A stretch of DNA of 64,000 bases from Halopseudomonas maritima (GTDB lineage: Bacteria > Pseudomonadota > Gammaproteobacteria > Pseudomonadales > Pseudomonadaceae): the NCBI RefSeq assembly GCF_021545785.1, contig NZ_CP079801.1, positions 1,302,001 to 1,366,000 of the forward strand, written 5' to 3'. Every line of letters begins with the position of its first letter. Position 1 is the first letter of the stretch. The position numbers and the translations under genes are program-made. Shown piece after piece: positions 56,437 to 64,000 of the stretch. Below the pieces are notes generated by a model. That model was not told the DNA's origin. It saw nothing but the letters and a program-made list of their open reading frames with translations, and did no database searches.

Positions 56437-57680
56437 GCTGGCAGGCCCGCCTGGACGCAATACTGCAGTGCGGCTACCGTCCATTTTTTCTGCTCAGCGC
56501 CACCAGCGCCACCGCCCTGATGCTGTTCTGGCTGACCTTGCTGAACGGCTGGATCACTTGGCAGCCGCCGGGCGGCATGGTGCTCTGGCACGTGCATGAG
56601 CTGCTGTTTGGATTCGCCGGCGCCGCCGTTGCCGGCTTTTTGTTGACCGCTGTGCCGGAATTTACCGCAACCGCCAACCTGTCCCGCGCCGTGTTGCTGC
56701 GGCTGGCACTGCTCTGGTTGCTGGCCCGCCTGCTGTACCTGCTCAGCCCCCTCTGGCCCGCCAGTTTCGGCTTGCTGCCGGTAGCCTTGGCCAACCTGCT
56801 GTTCTGGCTACTGCTGCTCTGGCACCTGTTTCCCCGACTCTGGCAGCACGCCGGACGTATGCACCTGAGCTTCGCCTGGGTAGTGGCCGGTCTCGCCCTG
56901 CTGCAGCTGGCTTGCCTGCTGGCCAGCAGCCTGGGGGGTGACCCGATGGCCTGGTTGCGCGCCGCCAGTGGCGTGCTAATGATGCTGATTGTCATCGCCA
57001 CCCGGCGCATCTCGGTCAACCTGGTCAATGGGCTGATCGAGGAAGGCCGCCCCGGGGGGCCTGCGCCCATCAACAGCTACCTGCCACGCCCGCCGCGCAG
57101 CTATCTGGCGCTGTTCTGCATAGGCCTGTGCAGCGCCGTCGAGCTGTTGCTGGGCCACCATCCCATCACCGGCTGGACGGCTCTGGCCGCCGCCGCCGCC
57201 ATGCTCAATGTACTCAATGACTGGCACATCGGCCGCGCACTATTCACCCGCTGGGCGCTGTTGCTATATGCCGGCTACTGGTTGATCGCCCTGGGCTATG
57301 CAGCCATGGGGGCCAGTTGGCTGGGCGCTCCGCTTGCGGCCTCCGCCGGCCGACACCTGCTGACCAGCGGCGCCGCGGCCCTGAGCATCCTCGCGGTGAT
57401 GGCCGTGGTGGGGAGAATTCATGCAGGGCTTTGGCTGGACCGCCGGCCCTGGCTGCCGTTATGCGCCCTGGGTCTGGTCACGGCCGCCCTGCTGCGCGCC
57501 ATGGCCGGTTTACCCGGAATGCCAGTGAGCGGCTTGTTCAGTGCCGCGGGGCTTGTCTGGGCTGGCTGTTTTGCGGTGTATCTGTTCGCCGCCCGCAGTG
57601 GTCTGCTCGCCCCGCGCGCCGACGGCAAGAGCGGCTGTGCAGCTCCGCTGGAGCATGAGGCGCGCGAGGGTGGATGTTAA
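56433..57680 (+). CDS. nnrS: NnrS-family membrane protein
   Basis: 415-residue polytopic protein with about twelve helices. The signature HVHELLFGFAGAAVAGFLLT near the N-terminus and TRRISVNLVNGLIEEG are characteristic of NnrS, a heme- and copper-containing protein that protects cells from nitric oxide during denitrification and is usually under NO-responsive Crp/Fnr control. Here it is the last gene of an ABC importer operon with a 4-base overlap and faces a DNR-like regulator gene. The coupling to an ABC importer with a Fur-type site is unusual. Confidence 0.9.
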   Translation: MSWQARLDAILQCGYRPFFLLSATSATALMLFWLTLLNGWITWQPPGGMVLWHVHELLFGFAGAAVAGFLLTAVPEFTATANLSRAVLLRLALLWLLARLLYLLSPLWPASFGLLPVALANLLFWLLLLWHLFPRLWQHAGRMHLSFAWVVAGLALLQLACLLASSLGGDPMAWLRAASGVLMMLIVIATRRISVNLVNGLIEEGRPGGPAPINSYLPRPPRSYLALFCIGLCSAVELLLGHHPITGWTALAAAAAMLNVLNDWHIGRALFTRWALLLYAGYWLIALGYAAMGASWLGAPLAASAGRHLLTSGAAALSILAVMAVVGRIHAGLWLDRRPWLPLCALGLVTAALLRAMAGLPGMPVSGLFSAAGLVWAGCFAVYLFAARSGLLAPRADGKSGCAAPLEHEAREGGC

Positions 57681-57802
57681 CAATTCCACCTGCTCACTGG
57701 CATTCAGGCTGGGCCGCACAGCGCGCCTTGCATCTGCATGCTGGGGCACGCGCAGAAGGCGTGTGGAATTGATCAGTGTTTCCTCCAGTTTGTCTGCCTG
57801 AC

Positions 57803-58579
57803 CTACTTACCCAGGCTCTGACGCCCATAGTTGCAACAGTCAAACAAACTGCTGCCCAGGCTGTCCGCCGCCGCAGCGCACTCCAGCGGCGCGGCTGGCG
57901 GCAGACCCACCGCGGCGCACAAACCGTCGATATCCAGCAACACCACCTCGGTGTTACGCCCACCAACAAAGCCCGCACGACGAAATACGCCCATCTGGCG
58001 GGAGAAGGTTTCCGGGGTAATGTTCAGCTGACGCGCCAGCACGCTGTGGCTGGCCGGTAAGGTGAGCCAGGCACTACGCTGCTGGGCGTAGAGATCCATC
58101 AAATAGGCCACCAGGCGCTGGGCGGCATTACCGATGGTCAAGAGGTCCAGACGATTGATCGACTGCACAATACGCACCGCCATCCCTTCCAGCATGGCCT
58201 GACTGAAGTCCGACGACTCCCGACACAGGGTCAGCAACCGCGAGCGGGTCAGACGGAAAACACTTGCCTCGCTGACAGCGCGCGCCGACAGCGGGTAGCG
58301 GCAAGGGTCGACAAACATCACTGTCTCAGCCAGCAGGTCGCCGGCTTCCATATTGCGGAATACCTTGGCCTCTCCGGTGTAACTGGGGCGGTACAGCACT
58401 ACCGAGCCGCTTTGCACCAGGAAGAAGCTCTCGGCGCGGTCGCCCATATGAAACAGATGCTGCCCGTTACTCAGACGCAACCGAGACGCCCCCTCCGCCA
58501 GCGCCTCAATGCTCGCGCGCGGCACCCTGGCAAACAACGGTGTATGAACCAGCAACTGTGCCGGCATGGGTGATCTCAT
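57803..58579 (-). CDS. dnr: Crp/Fnr-family regulator, DNR-like
   Basis: 258-residue regulator: cyclic-nucleotide-binding-type beta-roll (about 25-120, GQHLFHMGDRAESFFLVQSG), dimer helix (about 125-160) and HTH_Crp with recognition helix NITPETFSRQMGVFRRAGFV. E-TFSR is the FNR-type pattern that reads TTGAT half-sites. There is no N-terminal Cys cluster, so it is not an Fe-S FNR; the heme-based NO sensor DNR fits best. ATG 58579 is chosen for the AAGGGGGGGC upstream; ATG at 58567 is possible. It converges on nnrS, a known target class. A strong Fur box lies upstream. Symbol tentative. Confidence 0.75.
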   Translation of the reverse strand: MRSPMPAQLLVHTPLFARVPRASIEALAEGASRLRLSNGQHLFHMGDRAESFFLVQSGSVVLYRPSYTGEAKVFRNMEAGDLLAETVMFVDPCRYPLSARAVSEASVFRLTRSRLLTLCRESSDFSQAMLEGMAVRIVQSINRLDLLTIGNAAQRLVAYLMDLYAQQRSAWLTLPASHSVLARQLNITPETFSRQMGVFRRAGFVGGRNTEVVLLDIDGLCAAVGLPPAAPLECAAAADSLGSSLFDCCNYGRQSLGK

Positions 58580-58645
58580 GATGCCCCCCCTTGGCAGCAG
58601 CCGCCCACCACCCGGACACAACTGCCACCTTTTTACGCCAAAAGA

Positions 58646-58660
58646 TGAGAATGATTATCA
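58646..58660. promoter_or_regulatory. Fur box upstream of the dnr-like gene
   Basis: TGAGAATGATTATCA matches the 7-1-7 inverted-repeat Fur consensus (TGATAATNATTATCA) at all but one position, 67 bases before the dnr-like start. This is the best Fur site in the window. Confidence 0.8.
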
Positions 58661-58717
58661 AACACTGATACTACTCCAATTTCACCCGATGTGAAGTTGA
58701 CATTTGTCATCCGCCAG

Positions 58718-60196
58718 TCAAAAGCTGCGCCGCAGCATCAGGCTGACCTCGGTCTGGTGGTAACCAAACGCCCATTCCAGATTGCTGCGATTGATACTGT
58801 GACGCAGCCGCAGCTCCGGGACCATGCCGGCCAGCTGCCAGCCGCGGGCACCGGCGCTGAGAATGTAGACCTGCTGGCGATCCCGGCGGCGCTCACCAAG
58901 AAAGAAGTCATAGGCCTCGTTACGGCTCTGTCGGTAAATACCCAGCGCATTGACAAACAGCCCCGCGCTACCGGCAAACCCCTTGTAGACACCTGCGCGC
59001 AGCGCCCAGTCCTGGCTGCTGGCCTGGTCTGAGGGGTAGCGCTTGCGCGTCAGGTTCAGCCCGCCATACACGCTGCTGGTGCTGCCCGGCGAGAAGGATG
59101 CAAACAGCCCCCACTGAAACTGCTCATAATCGGCGCCCAGCAACTGCCCCCGGCTGCTGTAGTCATAACGCTTGGCATCCAGGCTGGTGCCCAGTTGCCA
59201 ACGCCGGCCCAGGCTGTGGCGCCACTCGACCTGCAGCCCGTGTGCCAGGTACTCACTGGCACGGTTGCGATAGGAGTGCTCTAGGTAGGGCGTCAGGGTC
59301 AGGCTGTTGCTCGCATCCAGGTACTGATAACCCGCCTGCAGGATGCCCAGGTTGGTACTGTAATCCTGCAGACTGACGCTGGTATTCGGGTTGGTCTGAG
59401 GGTAGTAATTGCCATAGCTGAGCGGGCGCAGTTGCAGGTTGTGGTTGCCGCTCAGGTTGAAGCGCCGCTGCAACGCCAACTCGTAGTTCATCATCTGCGA
59501 GCTGATGGGCTCAGGCATGCGGCGCTCAAACAGGCAGATACCGGCAAAGGCGCCGAGGCAACGATGGTAGCCGTTGGCCTGGTTGATGTTGTCGTTATAG
59601 CCCCAGCCCAGGGCCGCGCTGCCATGCCAGCCAGTGCGCAGATCAATGGCCTGCTGGTATTGCTGCACCAGCAACGCGGCCTGCGGCGGCAGACCGGCGG
59701 CCAGCGCCCGGTCAAACCCGGCCAGAGCGCGCTGCTCTTGATAATCCTCAAACCAGAGGCGGGCCAGTTCCAACAGAATCCGCGCATCCTGCGGCTCCAG
59801 CACACTGGCCTGCTCCATGCGCTGCAGCGCCCGCGGATAATCGCCTTGAAAGCGCGCCAGCAGGCTCTCGGCCATGGCCACCAGCGCAGGCCGGTGCCCG
59901 GCCAACTGGCGATACCGGGCAATAAAATCCGGCAGCTGGGTCCATTGGCTGGTATTGATGGCCACATAAATGGCCAGCGCCAGCGGCTCCAGCGCGGTAG
60001 GCACCTGATAGCGGCGCCCCTCGTACATCAGGGTGCCCGGTAGCGGCGCCAGCGCCTCTTCGGCCTGGGCTTGCTGCTCGATGCTGCGACGCGTCTGATC
60101 CTGCAAAAAGCGCGTGTCATCGTCATCGGCCTGTACCGCAGACACGGCAAGACAGGCCAGCAGCATCAGCGCAACGGCGATGAAACGGCAAGACAT
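58718..60196 (-). CDS. Slam-type surface lipoprotein assembly modifier (DUF560)
   Basis: 492-residue outer-membrane protein with a signal peptide (AVALMLLACLAVSAVQA). A TPR-like helical N-terminal domain (about 60-185, ESLLARFQGDYPRALQRMEQ, ARLWFEDYQEQRALAGF) is followed by a ~14-strand barrel (LGWGYNDNINQANGY onwards) ending in SLMLRRSF with a terminal Phe. Slam proteins move specific substrates, both surface lipoproteins and secreted hemophores, across the outer membrane. The neighbouring gene encodes a hemophilin-like candidate substrate, 152 bases upstream on the same strand. Confidence 0.88.
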   Translation of the reverse strand: MSCRFIAVALMLLACLAVSAVQADDDDTRFLQDQTRRSIEQQAQAEEALAPLPGTLMYEGRRYQVPTALEPLALAIYVAINTSQWTQLPDFIARYRQLAGHRPALVAMAESLLARFQGDYPRALQRMEQASVLEPQDARILLELARLWFEDYQEQRALAGFDRALAAGLPPQAALLVQQYQQAIDLRTGWHGSAALGWGYNDNINQANGYHRCLGAFAGICLFERRMPEPISSQMMNYELALQRRFNLSGNHNLQLRPLSYGNYYPQTNPNTSVSLQDYSTNLGILQAGYQYLDASNSLTLTPYLEHSYRNRASEYLAHGLQVEWRHSLGRRWQLGTSLDAKRYDYSSRGQLLGADYEQFQWGLFASFSPGSTSSVYGGLNLTRKRYPSDQASSQDWALRAGVYKGFAGSAGLFVNALGIYRQSRNEAYDFFLGERRRDRQQVYILSAGARGWQLAGMVPELRLRHSINRSNLEWAFGYHQTEVSLMLRRSF

Positions 60197-60231
60197 AGGG
60201 TTTCACTCAGAATGACGGCATTTTAGAATGA

Positions 60232-60249
60232 AGGCCGGCGAACCGGCCT
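60232..60249 (-). terminator. hairpin between hemophore and Slam genes
   Basis: Stem AGGCCGG/CCGGCCT around a TTCG tetraloop on the minus strand, followed by TCATTCTAAAA. Stable, but with a poor T-run, so it may act as a partial terminator or RNA-stabilising element that makes more hemophore than translocon. Confidence 0.45.
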
Positions 60250-60348
60250 CCACAGGTAGCACTCCCAAGCGATACCGAACGAGAGTCATCCGGCATCGCC
60301 CTGTTTGACGCTCTTCACTGGTGGCCGCCAGTGGAGAGTGGTCAAACC

Positions 60349-61299
60349 TCAGGGAGTGATGGTGCCGCTGCCGTTGTGGCTACCGCCAAAGGCGACGTGG
60401 TCAGCAGTACTGGCACCGCCGGTGTAAATACCCGCCAGCTCATGGGCACCGTTGTAAAAGCGGCCTTCGATAGTGTTGGCGCCCGAGGCGTTATCAAAGG
60501 TGCCGTTACCGTAGATTTCCGTACCGGCGAAGTTCACTGTCTCCAGGCCACGATCTATCGAACCGGTCAGCGTGTTGGTGCCGGAGCCGTAATTGGCCGT
60601 CAGCGTGCCGGTGTACAGTTCATGAGCGGTCGGCAGGTTGGTGCCCTCGCCGGTCTGGCGAATACCCACCACATTGTACTGGGCGCTAACCATATTCGGC
60701 GTACTGGCGACCGCATTATCACCCACATACCAGACAGTGCGGTTGGCGCTGCTCATATTCAGGTCAGTACTGTCATCCACCGGGCTGGCCACTGCCGGGG
60801 CCCACTCGCCAAAATACACACCGCTGCCCACAGCGAGGGGCACTACCGGGTCAGCCGGCGAGTCGGGGCTGGTGGCCCCTACCTGCCCAATAACCAGCCC
60901 GCCAAACTTCGGCGCAAAGAACGGCGGATCAACCTGCCGTACACTGTTAATGGCAATGTTCGCGGTGTCGCTACCGCCACTGACAGAGGCGGTGTCATTC
61001 CAGACCTGGGCAATTTTTCGCGAGCCGAACAGCCCCAGATCAGACGGCGTCATAATGGTGCCATCACCGCGCGCACTGATGGCCGCGTTGGCGCCTTTGA
61101 CCGGCCCACCGGCAATATCGATATAGCCCATTGCACTGCCATTGAGCTTCAGACCGGAGTTGCCGCCACCGAACATGAAGTGGTTAGAGGCGCCCACATC
61201 CACCCTTGAGCTATTGGAGGTGCCGCCAGCTGGCGCGGCCACGACTGCGCCGCTCCCAAGCAGCGCCATTACGGTCAATGCCAATGTCGATTTTTTCAT
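60349..61299 (-). CDS. Slam-dependent hemophilin-like secreted heme-binding protein
   Basis: 316 residues from ATG 61299, which gives a clean Sec signal (KKSTLALTVMALLGSGAVVA); the frame is open to 61356. No lipobox Cys and no Cys at all, so it is likely released or barrel-held rather than lipid-anchored. The N-terminal part (SRVDVGASNHFMFGGGNSGL) may form a ligand-binding handle. The C-terminal ~100 residues have the TbpB-like barrel pattern (TLTGSIDRGLETVNF, IEGRFYNGAHELAGIY, HVAFGGSHNGSG), as in HphA/hemophilin. Encoded between a TonB-dependent receptor and a Slam gene, the exact set used for hemophore export and uptake. Heme as ligand is inferred from that context. Confidence 0.78.
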   Translation of the reverse strand: MKKSTLALTVMALLGSGAVVAAPAGGTSNSSRVDVGASNHFMFGGGNSGLKLNGSAMGYIDIAGGPVKGANAAISARGDGTIMTPSDLGLFGSRKIAQVWNDTASVSGGSDTANIAINSVRQVDPPFFAPKFGGLVIGQVGATSPDSPADPVVPLAVGSGVYFGEWAPAVASPVDDSTDLNMSSANRTVWYVGDNAVASTPNMVSAQYNVVGIRQTGEGTNLPTAHELYTGTLTANYGSGTNTLTGSIDRGLETVNFAGTEIYGNGTFDNASGANTIEGRFYNGAHELAGIYTGGASTADHVAFGGSHNGSGTITP

Positions 61300-61361
61300 T
61301 TCCCTATCCTCTTGGTTACGTTTGACAACGACTGGTTTTCTACGAAAAACCAGCAAAAAAG

Positions 61362-64000
61362 TTAGAAATTCACGCGCAGCCCAGCCGTCAGAGTACGGCC
61401 CGGACCCGGCAGCAGGTTCTTGGACATGGGGTCTAGGTAGTACTCATCGGTGACGTTGGTGACGCCAAGGTTCAGGCTCAACTGGCGGTTTACTTCCAAG
61501 TTGGCGTACAGGTCGTGCAGCCATACCGAGCGCCACAGGAAGGTATCCAGCCCCCCTCTGAACCAGGCGTCGTGCGCCTGGTAATCATCCGGCCCAGCCT
61601 CAGAGGCCAGCAGGTCATCCAAGTCGTCGTTGCTGGCACCGGCGTGGTACACGCTGCGCACCCCCAGTTCCAGGCGATCATTGAACAGGCGGGTACCCAG
61701 GCCCAAATCAACCGAGTATTCGGGCTGCAGGCTGTTACCGCTGTAGGTGCCGGGGAAGCCGCCGGTCATACACTCGGGAATCCGGTTATAGAAAGGGTCC
61801 ATGCCGGAGGCGTAGTCCTTGTCGCACAGCTGCTGCTTCAGGCGGTAGGTTGCCCCCAGGCTGCCGAAGTAGCGGCCACTATCAAACCGCGACTGCAGCT
61901 CAATACCACTCGTTTTCTTGCGATCAAACTGGATAACGTCGTACAGGTAGCCGCGATCAATAAAGTCCCTGATCTCGGTGTTGTAGTAACTGAGCCGGGC
62001 ATCAGCCAGGGCCAGCCCAGGGAAAAACTGCGTCAGATCGTGGCTGTAGCCCACCTCCCAGTTAGTGCTGCGCTCCGGCTTGCTGGCTCCGTTCACGGCC
62101 AGATTACCCAGAGTGCCGGCACCGTCCACGATAGCGCTGGAGGTCAACTCCTGAATGCTCGGAAAGCGGGTAGTCTGGGCAAAGCGTAGAAAGGCCGTGC
62201 CATAAGGGGTGATTCTGGCGGTGGCGCTTAAAGCCGGGCTGAAGGCATCGCCGGACTGCTCCTCGGGCATTTCCCAGGCCTGGCCCGCATTCAGCGTTTC
62301 ATAAACAGCCGTGCCGTAGAGATTTATCGGCATAATCAGAGGCACACTGTTTTCTCGTGGGTCACCATTTTGATCCAAGGCGTTATCTACAACCTCGTAT
62401 AGCTTCGAGGCATCTACCTCACCATTCACGAACGGGTTTTTCGACGAATCAAACTTGCCATCGTCAATAGGAAGAAATGCTGTGTTTTTCCAAAATGCAT
62501 ACCGTCTGCCATTAATCTGAGCAAACGTCAGTTGCCTCCCATTCAAGAACTCTCGTACTGCCTCCGGCCCCTCCGCGATTGCTTGTTGACGGGCCTCATG
62601 TTCTTCCGGTGTTAGAAGATCACCCCACTCCAACTCCATGCCTACTTGTCGCCGCTGTGCTTCATAAAACGCCGCCTGCTGGCGCCGGCGCTTGGCCGTA
62701 CCTGTATCCTTACCGGTGTAGTGCAGATAACGGGTGCCCGCAGTCAACGTCAGCCAGGGCCTTGGCTGCCAGGCGAAGTTGAACATCGCCGAGTACTCCT
62801 CGCGCTCGCCAGAACGCGGGCCCAGCAAATCGGTGGCGGCATTGAGTTGAGAGCCGTCCGGCGTCAGTCCGTTGGTGGTAGTCAGGCTTTGCTGTACGCG
62901 ATCATCCAGCTTTTCCTTTTGGTAGCTACCGCCAAAGGTCAGTTGCAGGGTGTCGGTGAGCTGCATCTGGTTGCTCAGATCAAGCCCGGTACGATCATGG
63001 CTGGTCCATTGCCGGCCGTTGGAGTAGATGGTGCCATCGTGCTCCGGTGGCGGAGTCCCTGGCGGGAGATAACCCATCTCAGTGAGTATGCTCCACATCT
63101 TAAGCTGTTGCTGGGTGGCCTGATCCACGTCAACGGCGTAAGGAGAAGCGCCGGTTTGATAGCGCGTACCTTCCAGCTCTGTGCGCCACAGACTGGCCTC
63201 CAGATTCAGCCAGTCCGAGTTGACCGGCTTGATGTCATAGCTCAATTTGTAGTTGTCGAGCCGCTGTTCCGAGCGTGGTGTTTCATATACCAAGCGGTCA
63301 TCTGACCTGTCACGATCAGGGTTGGTTCTGTCAGCCGCCTCCAGATAGCCCCAGGCCAGCACTGACGCTCCCGGCGTTGTTTCACCAAACAGCATATCCG
63401 TGCGCATAAACTGCAGGCCCAAGCGCTGCTCATGGGGCAAGTACCAGTTGTTCTTGAACAAGGTCGTGTCGGTTTCGCTGGCGGTGTTGAACACCTCGCT
63501 GCCGGCGGCGTAGAGCTTGGTCAGGTTGGGGATGTAGCGGTCGGTACTGGTGTCGTCCCACACATCGTGGCCGGCGTAGCGGTCGGCACCCTGTTTCCCG
63601 GCGTAGTAGTTGCCGGTGGTACGCTCGCTGCGTGACAGCAGAATATCGACAAACTCATGGCGACCGGCGATGGCCACCATCTGGCCGTGGTCATCCAGAT
63701 TGAATAGCTCGCCATCACCCCTGCTGCGCGCCTGTGGCAGCGGCACGTGAACCGTCAGGCCATCACCTGCCACGGTTGCACCAGGCACGTTGCGCCAATC
63801 CTGCCCATACATGGAGCTCGCATCAAACCGGGGCTTGCTGGTATTACCCGAGCCACGCAGGTTGGCTTCGATACCCCAGCTATCCCCATCGGGAATAATG
63901 TCACCCGGCTCGATGGTGCGAATATTCACCGCACCGCCCACGCCACTGCGGATACCTCGGCTGAGTGACGGGCCTTTCTCTACCTCGATACTGCGAAACA
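61362..64000 (-). CDS. TonB-dependent outer-membrane receptor, 5' end beyond the window
   Basis: At least 879 residues on the minus strand, with the start past base 64000. The first visible residues FRSIEVEKGPSLSRGIRSG and GVGGAVNIRTIEPGDI are the end of a plug domain; the rest is a large beta barrel with long loops (for example a Cys-containing loop DKDYASGMDPFYNRIPECM) and the canonical C-terminus DPMSKNLLPGPGRTLTAGLR...NF. It is 62 bases upstream of the hemophilin-like gene, so receptor, hemophore and Slam form one operon. Most likely a heme/hemophore receptor (HphR-like); a siderophore receptor is less likely given its neighbours. Confidence 0.88.
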   Translation of the reverse strand, partial: FRSIEVEKGPSLSRGIRSGVGGAVNIRTIEPGDIIPDGDSWGIEANLRGSGNTSKPRFDASSMYGQDWRNVPGATVAGDGLTVHVPLPQARSRGDGELFNLDDHGQMVAIAGRHEFVDILLSRSERTTGNYYAGKQGADRYAGHDVWDDTSTDRYIPNLTKLYAAGSEVFNTASETDTTLFKNNWYLPHEQRLGLQFMRTDMLFGETTPGASVLAWGYLEAADRTNPDRDRSDDRLVYETPRSEQRLDNYKLSYDIKPVNSDWLNLEASLWRTELEGTRYQTGASPYAVDVDQATQQQLKMWSILTEMGYLPPGTPPPEHDGTIYSNGRQWTSHDRTGLDLSNQMQLTDTLQLTFGGSYQKEKLDDRVQQSLTTTNGLTPDGSQLNAATDLLGPRSGEREEYSAMFNFAWQPRPWLTLTAGTRYLHYTGKDTGTAKRRRQQAAFYEAQRRQVGMELEWGDLLTPEEHEARQQAIAEGPEAVREFLNGRQLTFAQINGRRYAFWKNTAFLPIDDGKFDSSKNPFVNGEVDASKLYEVVDNALDQNGDPRENSVPLIMPINLYGTAVYETLNAGQAWEMPEEQSGDAFSPALSATARITPYGTAFLRFAQTTRFPSIQELTSSAIVDGAGTLGNLAVNGASKPERSTNWEVGYSHDLTQFFPGLALADARLSYYNTEIRDFIDRGYLYDVIQFDRKKTSGIELQSRFDSGRYFGSLGATYRLKQQLCDKDYASGMDPFYNRIPECMTGGFPGTYSGNSLQPEYSVDLGLGTRLFNDRLELGVRSVYHAGASNDDLDDLLASEAGPDDYQAHDAWFRGGLDTFLWRSVWLHDLYANLEVNRQLSLNLGVTNVTDEYYLDPMSKNLLPGPGRTLTAGLRVNF

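Noticed and set aside
57760..57780. TTGAT-containing sequence as a possible FNR/DNR box between nnrS and the regulator gene
   Set aside because: Only one half-site is present and it lies downstream of both genes.

Overview
The window reads as chromosomal DNA of a Pseudomonas-like gammaproteobacterium (Pseudomonadaceae, possibly the Halopseudomonas / P. pertucinogena side). The reasons are high GC, tightly overlapping operons, an arsR-arsH-acr3-GAPDH-arsJ operon, Fur-type sites beside an FtrABCD iron system, NnrS with a DNR-like Crp/Fnr regulator, and a Slam/hemophore/TonB-receptor set. I saw no tRNA, rRNA, insertion sequence, prophage or CRISPR array. Species placement is inference.

Layout. 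1-4.9 kb: a cut-off acyl-CoA synthetase, an alpha/beta hydrolase, a nitroreductase, a small membrane protein and a TetR regulator in one run, then a decayed SDR gene. 5.0-8.2 kb (minus): metallo-beta-lactamase-fold hydrolase, phytanoyl-CoA dioxygenase-like protein and an AraC regulator starting at TTG. 8.4-12.9 kb: arsenic operon with a promoter and candidate ArsR operator. 12.99-13.85 kb (minus): a TRIC/UPF0126 channel gene behind a tandem glycine riboswitch.

13.9-37.3 kb (minus) is the centrepiece: a 17.6-kb gene for a ~5,875-residue protein (LEPR-XLL-like N-terminus, DUF4347, DUF11-like region, about 27 VCBS-type repeats), followed by four overlapping genes for a TolC-like lipoprotein, a periplasmic adaptor, a GAF-like/HlyD adaptor and an M50 protease/HlyD fusion. 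There is no ABC ATPase, no RTX C-terminus and no visible Sec signal on the giant protein. I read this as a dedicated, poorly described export and processing system, and as the best candidate here for an undescribed system.

37.7-47.1 kb: a frameshifted DUF1254/DUF1214 gene, then a nine-gene minus-strand operon (BMP-type ABC importer, formamidase-like amidase, two isochorismatase-fold hydrolases of which one strongly resembles biuret hydrolase, an HpxZ/AtzH-like protein, a GntR/FCD regulator), probably for scavenging nitrogen from urea-like compounds.

47.9-50.3 kb: a DUF3015 protein and a DUF4105 outer-surface protein. 50.5-58.7 kb: FtrABCD ferrous-iron uptake, a NitT/TauT-type ABC importer fused operonically to nnrS, and a DNR-like regulator, with Fur-box-like sequences in front of all three units. 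58.7-64.0 kb (minus): Slam translocon, a hemophilin-like secreted protein and a TonB-dependent receptor running off the window end. The right-hand third therefore looks like an iron/heme acquisition region tied to nitric-oxide handling.
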